A DNA stretch of 15,190 nucleotides. Source: Candidatus Iainarchaeum sp. GTDB taxonomy: Archaea; Iainarchaeota; Iainarchaeia; Iainarchaeales; GCA-2688035. The translations under genes and the position numbers were made by a program. The notes below the pieces were generated by a model. That model had not been told where the DNA came from. It searched no databases and worked only from the letters and a program-made list of their open reading frames with translations. Position 1 is the first letter of the stretch. Each line of letters opens with the position of its first letter. This document shows, in pieces, positions 1-6,464 of this stretch. Where the stretch lies: contig JAFCCK010000004.1 in NCBI GenBank assembly GCA_017610245.1, positions 1-15,190 of the forward strand, read 5' to 3'.

Positions 1-11
1 TTAGGTGATAA

Positions 12-1073
12 TCAAATATAAATTTGTCTTTTTACATTGGCAAATTTCTCTTTTACATCATCAGGTATATGTTTAAATGCGACTAATCCATTCAGAAATT
101 TTGTTTTCCTTTCATTGTGCAATTTGAATAAATCATGTTCAAATATTTTTAGGAAATTTCTTTGGTTATTTATGCAGATATAATTATCTTCTATGTGTGA
201 CTCTATTTCTAACAGTTCCAAGTATTGTTTATAGAGTTGTTTTTCTTCAAGGTTTGTAGAGCCAATTCTTATACTGTCTACACTGCCAAATTTTGTTAAT
301 TTTACATTTCCCTCCCCCGCAACTAAACCTTGCAGGAAGTATTTGCCGAGTTTAGATTGGGTTAGAATGATAGGGCGAATCTTTTCCAAAACGTTTAAAA
401 TGAGCTGGTATAGAATAATATTTGAATAGCAAATTCTCAGAGTTCCATATATTTTAGTATCTTTTCGCATGTTTACATATTTTCTATTTCCTGTGTATTG
501 TATTGACTTATTTTGATTATTATTTTTGTTAATTACTGTTTTAGAGCGCCAATACTTCAATGCTCGTGTTTCTCTGAGGTGGCTTTCATTTGGGGTTTCT
601 TCTATCTTAAGTTTAAAATTAAAACTAATGCTCCATTTCCAACAATCCTTGCTCACTCCAAGACGTTCAAAAAATTTAGCTATTGTGTTAATTATGTCCG
701 GGTTACTGTTGCTGAATATTATGTTGTTGTATTTTATAGAATGTTTGGTCATCTCGGCTTGAAGCAACCCCAAAGCATTTAAAGTCAAAGCATCAGCAGG
801 GATAGATTTTGGAAGGATTAAATACTTGCATCTTGTTCCTTTATTTATATTGGACGACTGATTTCTTCCACAGGACCAATAGTAATACAGACAAAATTTC
901 CCTTTAGGAACGGTTAAGAAGTTTTTATAATATATGTTTGAGTATTTGTCTTTTCTACGCCCCACTAATATTGTTTCCCCCGATAAAGCCCACCCTAGGT
1001 TATATTGTTTATTATTTGTTTTTGTGGAAATAATCTTTGGTGCAAAGTCTGGCAGATAAATTTTTGTGTTCAC
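12..1073 (-). CDS. Free-standing LAGLIDADG homing-endonuclease-like protein
   Basis: The 353-residue product has two LAGLIDADG-type half-domains. The first carries GLLQAEMTK (residues 102-110) followed by the typical SNSNPDII stretch. The second carries FLQGLVAGEGNV (246-257) and ends with a typical homing-endonuclease tail. The acidic metal ligands are present in both helices (Glu107 and Glu254), so nuclease activity is possible, although the first helix has Met where Gly is usual. Such enzymes cut long DNA sites and help mobile introns or inteins spread; some are domesticated. No host intron or intein flanks it here. The start is GTG at 1073, supported by TATATAAA about 25 bp upstream. The gene is clearly richer in A/T than its neighbours (many Asn, Lys and Ile codons), which suggests transfer. 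Family confidence is good; whether it is active is unknown. Confidence 0.75.
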   Translation of the reverse strand: MNTKIYLPDFAPKIISTKTNNKQYNLGWALSGETILVGRRKDKYSNIYYKNFLTVPKGKFCLYYYWSCGRNQSSNINKGTRCKYLILPKSIPADALTLNALGLLQAEMTKHSIKYNNIIFSNSNPDIINTIAKFFERLGVSKDCWKWSISFNFKLKIEETPNESHLRETRALKYWRSKTVINKNNNQNKSIQYTGNRKYVNMRKDTKIYGTLRICYSNIILYQLILNVLEKIRPIILTQSKLGKYFLQGLVAGEGNVKLTKFGSVDSIRIGSTNLEEKQLYKQYLELLEIESHIEDNYICINNQRNFLKIFEHDLFKLHNERKTKFLNGLVAFKHIPDDVKEKFANVKRQIYI

Positions 1074-1093
1074 TTAGATGTTTGGTTTTGGTG

Positions 1094-1101
1094 TTTATAT
1101 A
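1094..1101 (-). promoter_or_regulatory. TATA box of the LAGLIDADG gene
   Basis: Read on the minus strand this is TATATAAA, preceded by a C-rich CCCC. Its centre lies about 25 bp from the GTG start at 1073, the spacing expected for a leaderless archaeal transcript. Confidence 0.55.
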
Positions 1102-1236
1102 GGGGTTTTGAAAGAGAGTGGATTTCCAGTATTATTTTTCCCTTAGAGATTTCCACTATTAGTAACCACCGCTTAAAACTGAAGGATTATAAACATTAAA
1201 CCTAACGGAATAGAACTTTTTAGTCATCGATGTTAA

Positions 1237-1944
1237 TTACTTCTTCTCTTCCTTTCCGGTAGCTTCCTCTTCCTTTTCGCCAGCCTTCTCTTCCTTTCCT
1301 TCCTTCTCTTCCTCTTCCTTTCCCTCTTCCTTTCCTTCCTCTTCCTTCTCTTCCTCAGCGGGCTTCTCTTCCTCGATCACAACTTCCTTAACTGACTTTG
1401 GCCTTGTCCCAATGCTTTCAACATCAGTGCCAATTTTCACACTTAGCTGGCAGTTCAGCCTTGCTTTCGCCCTAAGCAATGCTTCCTTCGCAATCTTTAT
1501 GTTAGGCTCATCAACCAGAACACTCATTATTTTCTGTCCAGGCCTTACTCTTACAGCCCTCCCAATTGGTTTTCCAAAAGCCTTGGACATTCCTGTCTGG
1601 ATTCTGTCTGCATGGGCTCCCTGCGCCTGCTTGTTTTCCCGCAGAATCTGGAAAGGATAAACCCTAATGCGCATGAAATAGCCCTCTTTTCCCAAATTAT
1701 TGTGCAAATAGCGATTGATAGCAATTCTTGCCGACTCAATGCTGTTGTCCCGCAATTGCACTGCCTCATCAACAACTAGGTCAAGGATATTAGTGAACTT
1801 TTTAGTAGGATTCCCCATATTGAACTGCCTTGTCTTTAGCCCGGGAACCGCCCCTATATAGTTCCTACGGTGCACTTTTACGGCTACTCTGGAGTAAGCC
1901 CTTTCGCTCTTGCTCCTGTAGCACCTACCTGGCCGCAAACCCAT
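1237..1944 (-). CDS. rpl10e: 50S ribosomal protein L10e/uL16 with Glu/Lys-rich C-terminal tail
   Basis: This is the archaeal counterpart of bacterial L16 (uL16), a large-subunit protein near the tRNA-binding centre. Family features include the N-terminal LRPGRCYR, KTRQFNMGN, an EGYFMRIRVYPFQILRENK segment, the GAHADRIQTGMSKAFGKP region and RVRPGQKIMSV. The conserved body ends near residue 175. About 55 further residues are almost all Glu and Lys with a few Gly, Ala and Thr; this extension is unusual for L10e. I chose ATG 1944 (MGLRPGRCYR) because family members begin at this motif; an in-frame GTG at 1953 would add three residues. The gene stands alone, divergent from the acetyltransferase gene. 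The leader contains a small hairpin followed by a T run. Confidence 0.93.
   Translation of the reverse strand: MGLRPGRCYRSKSERAYSRVAVKVHRRNYIGAVPGLKTRQFNMGNPTKKFTNILDLVVDEAVQLRDNSIESARIAINRYLHNNLGKEGYFMRIRVYPFQILRENKQAQGAHADRIQTGMSKAFGKPIGRAVRVRPGQKIMSVLVDEPNIKIAKEALLRAKARLNCQLSVKIGTDVESIGTRPKSVKEVVIEEEKPAEEEKEEEGKEEGKEEEEKEGKEEKAGEKEEEATGKEEKK
1284..1356. repeat. 73-bp uninterrupted polypurine/polypyrimidine tract
   Basis: Every base on the plus strand from 1284 to 1356 is C or T, built from irregular CTTCC and CTTTCC units. On the coding (minus) strand it is pure purine and encodes the Glu/Lys/Gly tail of L10e. Tracts of this kind can form triplex DNA and can change length by replication slippage. 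Confidence 0.85.
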
Positions 1945-1961
1945 ACAAACCACTCTTTTTC

Positions 1962-1983
1962 AAAAAACCTGAAAAATCAGGGC
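1962..1983 (-). promoter_or_regulatory. Hairpin plus T run in the L10e leader
   Basis: On the minus strand the leader contains CCTGA-TTTT-TCAGG (1969-1982), a perfect 5-bp stem, followed directly by six T residues. It lies about 20 bases before the L10e start. It resembles a small terminator or attenuator, or a protein-binding leader. The stem is short, so function is uncertain. Confidence 0.3.
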
Positions 1984-2049
1984 ATTCCTACAATAAACAG
2001 TGTTTGTTAAGCTTTAAAAAGCTTATGAGGTGTCCCCCCAATATGTTGT

Positions 2050-2062
2050 AATTTTAAAAATT
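2050..2062 (+). promoter_or_regulatory. Promoter A/T box of the GNAT gene
   Basis: AATTTTAAAAATT is centred about 28 bp before ATG 2084, the spacing for a leaderless transcript. This supports ATG 2084 over the upstream GTG at 2030. Confidence 0.45.
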
Positions 2063-2083
2063 TTGATTCATTTACTTGTTGCG

Positions 2084-2584
2084 ATGAAGCCGATAGTTTT
2101 TTCCAAGATAAGGCGTTCCAGTCCGAGGAAAAGGGAATTCAATGAATATGTATTGAATTGGATTAGGAATCCCGACCCACAAGGAGGGTTCTCCAAAAAA
2201 GTGGGCGCATTTAAGCGGCTGCCTCGCAGCCTAGTTATTCCGCTAATGCGGTTGGCAGGCTATGACGGCATTATCTTTATGAGCAAGGGCTCAATTGTCG
2301 GCAACATATTTTTCCAGAGGCATGGAAATTCGTTGCACCTGTTTGCGATTTATATTACCCCAAAGCTGCGCAGGAAGGGCCTTGCAAGAGAGGCAGTAGA
2401 GCATTTCGTAAGGCACGCAAAAACAGTTAAAGGCATTGAAAGGGTTAGAATTGGCGGCGAAAAACTGGTCGGGAGAGTGCTCTGCGCTAGGCTCAAGAAA
2501 AGCGAAAAGAGGCTTGGAATAAAGGTTGAGAAAGGCGGCTGGGTCAAATTAATGCAATCGCCTAATAAATCCCGTACTATTTAA
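2084..2584 (+). CDS. GNAT-family N-acetyltransferase
   Basis: The 166-residue product has the GNAT core: a beta strand (LHLFAIYITP) leading into the acetyl-CoA pyrophosphate-binding motif RRKGLA (residues 96-101, matching R/QxxGxG/A) and the helix REAVEHFVRHA. It should move an acetyl group from acetyl-CoA to an amine, but the acceptor cannot be read from the sequence. The C-terminal third is rich in Lys and Arg. ATG 2084 was chosen from promoter spacing; a GTG at 2030 would add 18 hydrophobic residues not expected for the family. The gene diverges from L10e. Its stop overlaps the promoter of the next gene, a lipoprotein. Confidence 0.75.
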   Translation: MKPIVFSKIRRSSPRKREFNEYVLNWIRNPDPQGGFSKKVGAFKRLPRSLVIPLMRLAGYDGIIFMSKGSIVGNIFFQRHGNSLHLFAIYITPKLRRKGLAREAVEHFVRHAKTVKGIERVRIGGEKLVGRVLCARLKKSEKRLGIKVEKGGWVKLMQSPNKSRTI

Positions 2585-2588
2585 AAAA
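2578..2588 (+). promoter_or_regulatory. Promoter A/T box of lipoprotein gene 1
   Basis: TATTTAAAAAA overlaps the stop of the GNAT gene and is centred about 29 bp before ATG 2612, consistent with a leaderless transcript and with that start choice. Confidence 0.5.
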
Positions 2589-2611
2589 GCTTGATAAGCT
2601 CAATTGATATT

Positions 2612-3229
2612 ATGAAATCCCACCTTCCAATTTTAACGCTGCTTTTAGCGCTTGCTCTGCTTAGTGGCTGCACTCAGGAGCTGGAGGAGCAGCCGAGCAG
2701 CCAAGACCAGAACTTTGTAGTTGAGGAACCTCCTACAGTTCCATTGGTTGAAGGCAGGGCTGAAAATTTTGTGCTTTCTCTTGAAGATTTTAGCGCTGAA
2801 GGCTTTGAATTAAGCCAGCTTGAGGGTGAATACTCGAAGGACACTACTTTACTGCAGCAATTCAAGACATTTTTCAAGCCAGTGGGCTATCCATTCAAGC
2901 CGCTTGACGAAAACACCTTTGTCCTAACGCAAACCATTACAATAATCAGCGGCAATACTTCCAGAGAAGAGATAGAGCAGTTGTACAAAACTGAACTGCA
3001 GAACGAAAAGGAGAAGCATTCCATTGCAATAATCAAAACCAATTTCGCAGGGGAGAAATCAGTGATGATTCAATCCACCCTTGGGGACAACGACCTCCAC
3101 AAGGCATTCATTGCCCGTGCAAACACCCTGAATGAGCTTGCCCTTGTAACAAAGGGCATGCCGAAAGCAATTGCAAAAGAAAAGCTGCTGCATTACAGCA
3201 AATTGGCGGAAGGCAAGCTAGCGGCTTGA
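2612..3229 (+). CDS. Predicted lipoprotein of unknown function
   Basis: The 205-residue product starts with a classical lipoprotein signal: Lys, a Leu-rich stretch and the lipobox LLSGC, with the lipidated Cys at residue 20. A Glu/Gln/Ser-rich linker follows, then a soluble domain of about 160 residues with mixed helices and strands. It is likely anchored to the outer face of the membrane. I do not recognise the domain and found no catalytic motif. ATG 2612 is chosen because it places the signal peptide at the N-terminus and fits the promoter; an in-frame TTG at 2591 is less likely. The last 12 bp overlap the convergent second lipoprotein gene. Confidence 0.75.
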   Translation: MKSHLPILTLLLALALLSGCTQELEEQPSSQDQNFVVEEPPTVPLVEGRAENFVLSLEDFSAEGFELSQLEGEYSKDTTLLQQFKTFFKPVGYPFKPLDENTFVLTQTITIISGNTSREEIEQLYKTELQNEKEKHSIAIIKTNFAGEKSVMIQSTLGDNDLHKAFIARANTLNELALVTKGMPKAIAKEKLLHYSKLAEGKLAA

Positions 3230-3697
3230 GGTCTCTGCTTCCCGCATAGCGCTTCTCATCTGCTTTGCCACATCTATGAGCGGCCCTGAACAGTAATCTA
3301 GTATTGGCTCTATGTCAACCTCTTCTATACTTTGCAGTTCCCCCTCTGGAACTACGCAGGTTATTTCTTGGCCCTCGAGTGCCGACTTAATAAATTGCAT
3401 CACTAGGGCCTTGTCTTCATCACTTGCTGTTATTTCAATCTTCTCAAAGAGGTATTTCATTTTGCATTTGTCCTCTTCCAAGCCGTAAACAGTGAATCTT
3501 GTTGTAAGTGTGCCTTCCTCATCCACTTGCACTTTCCTCATAAATGCCTTTTCACAGTTTCCGATTGCTGCCAACATGCACCCTTCATCCTGGCCGCAGT
3601 CCCTGAAGCTGGAAAGGTCTTCTCCTTGAAAAAAAGGCAGCTGAATGCAGCCCGCAAGAACAATCAAGCCTGCAACAAGCAAAATTACTTTTTTCAT
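3218..3697 (-). CDS. Predicted cysteine-rich lipoprotein of unknown function
   Basis: The 159-residue product begins with MKKVILLVAGLIVLAGC, a lipoprotein signal with the lipidated Cys at residue 17. The mature part has several further cysteines, including a CGQDEGC cluster followed by GNC, and one each in EDKCKMKY, ITCVVP and LDYCSGP. Disulfides outside the cell are plausible. The CGxDxxC...NC arrangement resembles small secreted proteins seen in DPANN archaea, but that is recollection, not a search. ATG 3697 fits both the signal peptide and a TATA-like box 27 bp upstream; ATG 3715 would add six polar residues. It converges with lipoprotein gene 1 and overlaps it by 12 bp. Confidence 0.75.
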   Translation of the reverse strand: MKKVILLVAGLIVLAGCIQLPFFQGEDLSSFRDCGQDEGCMLAAIGNCEKAFMRKVQVDEEGTLTTRFTVYGLEEDKCKMKYLFEKIEITASDEDKALVMQFIKSALEGQEITCVVPEGELQSIEEVDIEPILDYCSGPLIDVAKQMRSAMREAETSSR

Positions 3698-3718
3698 CGT
3701 TCTATCATAGTTCAAACT

Positions 3719-3729
3719 CTTATTTTATT
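3719..3729 (-). promoter_or_regulatory. Promoter A/T box of lipoprotein gene 2
   Basis: On the minus strand this reads AATAAAATAAG, centred about 27 bp before ATG 3697, in the short gap between the tRNA-Cys 3' end and the lipoprotein gene. Confidence 0.45.
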
Positions 3730-3750
3730 CTTTTGTTTTACAGAATCAGA

Positions 3751-3821
3751 AGCGGGGTGTGGGAGTCGAACCCACTTCCTCGGCTCTGCAGGCCGGCGCA
3801 TAACCGTTCTGCCAACCCCGC
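3751..3821 (-). tRNA. tRNA-Cys (anticodon GCA)
   Basis: The minus strand folds as a full cloverleaf. The acceptor stem is GCGGGGT with ACCCCGC. The D arm is GCA/TGC with a GG-containing loop. The anticodon loop is CTGCAGA (anticodon GCA), and the T arm is GTGGG-TTCGACT-CCCAC. The discriminator base is U73 (position 3751), a known identity element of tRNA-Cys. CCA is not encoded, as is common in archaea. The outermost anticodon-stem pair is a C-A mismatch. There is no intron. Confidence 0.95.
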
Positions 3822-3822
3822 A

Positions 3823-3849
3823 GAACTTTTCTTTAGAAAAGAAAAGTTC
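3823..3849. repeat. Perfect 12-bp inverted repeat beside tRNA-Cys
   Basis: Arms 3823-3834 and 3838-3849 are perfect reverse complements around a 3-base loop. The repeat ends one base before the mature 5' end of tRNA-Cys, so it would form a strong hairpin in the precursor leader if transcribed. It could also be an operator or part of an insertion scar. Confidence 0.75.
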
Positions 3850-3859
3850 ACAAAAGAAA

Positions 3860-3880
3860 GCATTTTGCTTCGCAAAACGC
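3860..3880. repeat. Second, imperfect hairpin upstream of tRNA-Cys
   Basis: GC-A-TTTTGC (3860-3868) pairs with GCAAAA-C-GC (3872-3880) around TTC, with one mismatch. It lies between the winged-helix gene and the tRNA, which are on the same strand. It may end or process the upstream transcript. Confidence 0.5.
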
Positions 3881-3937
3881 ATCTATTGCTCTGAATGATT
3901 TTTGCCCAGCAAGTGTTTTTATTTATTCCCCTGGCGG

Positions 3938-4159
3938 CTAAACTGGACAAAGCCTATCACCTTTTTCAAATTCCTTTTGGCGCAAATCCTGCCAGAATAA
4001 CCTTTCCCTCACAAGCCCCTTCTCTAAGAGCAGTTTAAGATTATACCTTACTGTCCTTTCTGGGACCCCACTCCTTTCAACAATCTGCTTCTGGGAGAGC
4101 TTCCCGTGGCTGTCCAAGACAGTTAGAATAAGTTCACTCGCCTTAGCAAAGGCGTTCAC
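3938..4159 (-). CDS. Small winged helix-turn-helix DNA-binding protein
   Basis: The 73-residue product is nearly all one winged-helix domain. LSQKQIVERSGVPERTVRYN forms the helix-turn-helix with its recognition helix, and LKLLLEKGLVRERLFWQDLRQKEF gives the third helix and wing. This layout resembles short archaeal MarR/ArsR-like regulators that end in a wing with an RQK-type motif. The start is GTG 4159; the in-frame sequence upstream has no ATG, GTG or TTG before a stop codon. It diverges from the ThiI-like gene with only 48 bp between starts, so it may regulate that gene or itself. The target is unknown. Confidence 0.7.
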   Translation of the reverse strand: MNAFAKASELILTVLDSHGKLSQKQIVERSGVPERTVRYNLKLLLEKGLVRERLFWQDLRQKEFEKGDRLCPV

Positions 4160-4171
4160 TTCTAGCAGCCA

Positions 4172-4186
4172 TAATACAATTTAATG
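4172..4186. promoter_or_regulatory. A/T-rich divergent promoter box
   Basis: TAATACAATTTAATG lies between the winged-helix and ThiI-like genes. Its centre is about 28 bp before ATG 4208 on the plus strand, and TTAAAT on the minus strand is about 22-24 bp before GTG 4159. It may serve both genes. Confidence 0.35.
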
Positions 4187-4207
4187 CTTGCTTTCTTTAA
4201 ATATCTT

Positions 4208-5125
4208 ATGGTAGCGGCAATTCCAAAAAACAGAAACTGTGTGCTTGTAAAAACCAGCAGCGAAATCGCCCTGAAGAGCACTCAGGTAAGGCACTATTTT
4301 ACGAAAAAGTTGTTAGGAGCGATAAAGCTCGCGCTCAAAAGAAACAATGTTGGGTGGAGTAAGATTCTTAGGGGTGGCGGAAGGCTCTATCTTTTCACCC
4401 CGCAGCTAAAGAAGGCAGCAAAGATTCTGCAGCGCGTTGTAGGAATTCATGCAATTGCATTTGCTGCGCGCTACCAATTCAGGGACTATACTGAAATTGA
4501 GCAAGCCGTTGTGGAAGAGGCAAAGCACTTTCTAAAGAAGGGCGATTCCTTTGCACTGCGCGTTAGGAAAAGCGTTGAGGGCGGTCCATCAAGGAAGAAT
4601 TATGAAAACCGCTTGGGTCAGGCAATAATGGATTCAATTCCAGGGCTGAAAGTAAATCTTTCCAAGCCAAAGAAGCAGATTTTTATTGAAGTGCGTAAGA
4701 AGGATTTTTTCCTTTATTTTAGCGAAATTTCCTGCCTGCGGGGCCTGCCTATTGGTGTTGAGGGAAATGTCGCATTCCTTTTTGAGGGAAAGAAGTGCGA
4801 GCTGTTGGCAGCGTTCCTGCTAATGTACAGGGGCTGCAATATTTTTCCAGTGGTGAAAAAGAAGGGCAAGAAAATTGAAGGCTTTGTGAACAAGCTTGTC
4901 CCATTCAATTCCTACAGGAAATTTATTTTAACAGAGCGGAAGAACCTGCAGCGGCTGATTGAGAAAAGGGAAATTCAGGCAATCGGGACAGCAGACAGCT
5001 CACTTAAGGAAAAGGATTTGAAGCGCTATGCTGAATTTGATTCAAAGCAGGGCATTTCCGTATTGCGGCCTTTGCTTCTCTATCCAAAAGAACTGATGAA
5101 GGAGAAAGGTGCTTTGTTTGATTAG
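4208..5125 (+). CDS. thiI: ThiI-like THUMP protein lacking PP-loop and catalytic Cys (probable pseudoenzyme)
   Basis: Residues 1-180 match the NFLD-THUMP RNA-binding part of ThiI: a VLVKTSSEIALKS-type start, GGGRLYLF, VGIHAIAFA, FALRVRK and GLPIGVEGNV. ThiI proteins normally continue into a PP-loop ATP-binding site (SGGxDS) and sulfurate uridine 8 of tRNA. Here the equivalent stretch (residues 192-201) reads FEGKKCELLA, so the signature is gone. The spacing around KLVPF and AIGTADSS is shortened. The protein stops just after SVLRPLLLYPKEL, before the segment that carries the catalytic Cys in E. coli ThiI. At 305 residues it is shorter than usual archaeal ThiI. It probably binds tRNA but cannot be a normal 4-thiouridine synthase. 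ATG 4208 fits the promoter; ATG 4184 would add eight residues. It overlaps the HAD gene by 8 bp. Confidence 0.75.
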   Translation: MVAAIPKNRNCVLVKTSSEIALKSTQVRHYFTKKLLGAIKLALKRNNVGWSKILRGGGRLYLFTPQLKKAAKILQRVVGIHAIAFAARYQFRDYTEIEQAVVEEAKHFLKKGDSFALRVRKSVEGGPSRKNYENRLGQAIMDSIPGLKVNLSKPKKQIFIEVRKKDFFLYFSEISCLRGLPIGVEGNVAFLFEGKKCELLAAFLLMYRGCNIFPVVKKKGKKIEGFVNKLVPFNSYRKFILTERKNLQRLIEKREIQAIGTADSSLKEKDLKRYAEFDSKQGISVLRPLLLYPKELMKEKGALFD

Positions 5126-5777
5126 GGCTGTTATTTTCGATGTTGATGATACTCTCACTCACACCTTCAAAAATGCAATCGCAATACACCAAAAAGCCGC
5201 TGAACAGCTTGGCTTAAGGGTCCCGGACGAGGAGGAATTCTTTGCCCTTTGGGGCAAGAACTGGGGAACAATTGTTGCGACTCTTTGGCCAGGGATAGAT
5301 TTTGCCAATTTTGTGAAAAAGTTCAGGGAAATAAGGGATGGCACAAGGTATCACCTGATTGAGGGCGCCTTGGAAACAATCAAGGAGCTGAAATCCAAGG
5401 GAATTGTTCTAGGAATTGTTACCTCCAAGAGCAGGCAGAGCTTGGAAACAAGGAGCAGGCAGGAAAACCTTGATTTAGACCAATTTGGGTTTACCTTTTC
5501 AACAGAGGAACTGGGCTTCTCAAAGCCCGATGGAAAGATTTTCTCAAAGCCATTGCAGTTGCTTGCTGAAAAAGGAATTTCCACAGCACAAGCCCTTTAT
5601 GTTGGCGACCTTGTTTATGATTATCAGGCTGCGAGGGATGCTGGGCTTGAATTTGTTGCAGTGCTGACGGGCTTTACGAAAAAAGAGGATTTTTTGCATG
5701 AAGGCCTACCCGCGGGAAGGATAATCCCCTCTGTAAAAGAGCTGCCCCCTTTCCTAAGGAAAAGCAATTTAATATAA
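5118..5777 (+). CDS. HAD-superfamily hydrolase, phosphoglycolate-phosphatase-like
   Basis: The 219-residue product has all four HAD motifs: DVDDTLT (nucleophile Asp8, acid Asp10), VTSK (Thr102), SKPDGK (Lys136) and GDLVYD (Asp164 and Asp168). The helical cap between motifs I and II places it with the Gph/PpaX-type small phosphatases. The substrate is not evident; phosphoglycolate, pyrophosphate or a nucleotide are all possible. I chose TTG 5118 because AAAGGTG, a good Shine-Dalgarno, ends six bases before it; GTG 5109 would add three residues. The start overlaps the end of the ThiI-like gene, so the two are probably translated from one transcript. Confidence 0.82.
   Translation: MIRAVIFDVDDTLTHTFKNAIAIHQKAAEQLGLRVPDEEEFFALWGKNWGTIVATLWPGIDFANFVKKFREIRDGTRYHLIEGALETIKELKSKGIVLGIVTSKSRQSLETRSRQENLDLDQFGFTFSTEELGFSKPDGKIFSKPLQLLAEKGISTAQALYVGDLVYDYQAARDAGLEFVAVLTGFTKKEDFLHEGLPAGRIIPSVKELPPFLRKSNLI
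5765..5776 (+). promoter_or_regulatory. Promoter A/T box of the PHP gene
   Basis: CAATTTAATATA overlaps the end of the HAD gene and is centred about 31 bp before ATG 5803, indicating that the PHP gene has its own near-leaderless promoter. Confidence 0.45.
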
Positions 5778-5802
5778 ACAATGCATACTCTTAGTGGTTT
5801 TT

Positions 5803-6462
5803 ATGAAAATTGATCTGCATGTTCACAGCCAATATAGCAAGGACGCTTTGAGCAAACCGGAGAGCATCATAAAGGAGGTTCAGAAGAAGGGTCTTTCCGG
5901 AATTGCAATTACCGACCACAACACAGTCGAATGCTGGCCAAAGCTGTTACCGCTTGCAAAAAAGGCAGGCGTGCTTGTAGTGAAGGGAGAAGAGCTTAAG
6001 GTAAAGGAGCACGGCAAAACGATTGGTGAGCTTTCCGCCCTTTTTATGCAGGAGGATATCAAAAGCTTTGAACTGCCCGAAATCCTTGATGCCGCAAAGC
6101 GGCAGGATGCTTTGCTCATAATCCAGCACCCTTTTGATTTGTTCAGGAAGCGCTGGAAGCGCATGGATTACTGGAACAAGTTCCAGGGAATTGAAGTGTT
6201 CAATTCCCGCTGCGTTTTGAACAGCTGGAACAAGAAGGCAATGAAATTCGCCCGCGAGCACGAATTCTCAGCAACAGCAGGGAGTGATGCCCATGTCCCC
6301 CAAGAGATTGGAAATGCTTTCATTGAATTTGAGGGAGAAAGCGAAGAGGAATTAAGAAAGGCAATTCTAAAAAGAAAAGTGGTTATTGCGGGAAAGCTGA
6401 GCAGCCCACTAATCCACGTGTTTTCAACGATTGCAAAATTGCATTTGATTGGGCCTATTTGA
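5803..6462 (+). CDS. PHP-domain phosphoesterase
   Basis: The 219-residue product is a complete PHP metal-dependent phosphoesterase. Visible ligands are HVH (His6, His8), TDHN (Asp38, His39), Glu63, QHPFD (His109) and GSDAH (Asp162, His164), enough for the usual trinuclear metal centre. Stand-alone PHP proteins hydrolyse phosphoesters such as histidinol phosphate or nucleotide phosphates; the substrate here cannot be read. ATG 5803 fits both the promoter and the usual MKIDLHVHS opening; GTG 5794 would add three residues. Its stop codon is only 2 bp from the stop of the convergent IMPase-family gene. Confidence 0.85.
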   Translation: MKIDLHVHSQYSKDALSKPESIIKEVQKKGLSGIAITDHNTVECWPKLLPLAKKAGVLVVKGEELKVKEHGKTIGELSALFMQEDIKSFELPEILDAAKRQDALLIIQHPFDLFRKRWKRMDYWNKFQGIEVFNSRCVLNSWNKKAMKFAREHEFSATAGSDAHVPQEIGNAFIEFEGESEEELRKAILKRKVVIAGKLSSPLIHVFSTIAKLHLIGPI

Positions 6463-6464
6463 AT

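Noticed and set aside
1074..1236. A further gene or RNA between the homing-endonuclease gene and L10e
   Set aside because: Only the promoter box at 1094-1101 and A/T-rich sequence are visible; the plus-strand frame here is Cys/Trp-rich and mostly antisense to the endonuclease gene.
1284..1356. Polypyrimidine tract as a CRISPR or tandem repeat array
   Set aside because: The units are short and irregular with no spacer pattern, and the tract lies in frame within the L10e coding region.
3751..3821. tRNA-Cys as an integrase attachment site
   Set aside because: No integrase gene and no repeated tRNA fragment are seen in the window; the nearby inverted repeat is at the 5' end, not the usual 3' end.
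4700..5125. Frameshift as the cause of the missing ThiI PP-loop and C-terminus
   Set aside because: The frame is continuous, residues on both sides of the degenerate loop still align with ThiI, and the sequence after the stop is an intact HAD gene, so no displaced ThiI segment is visible.
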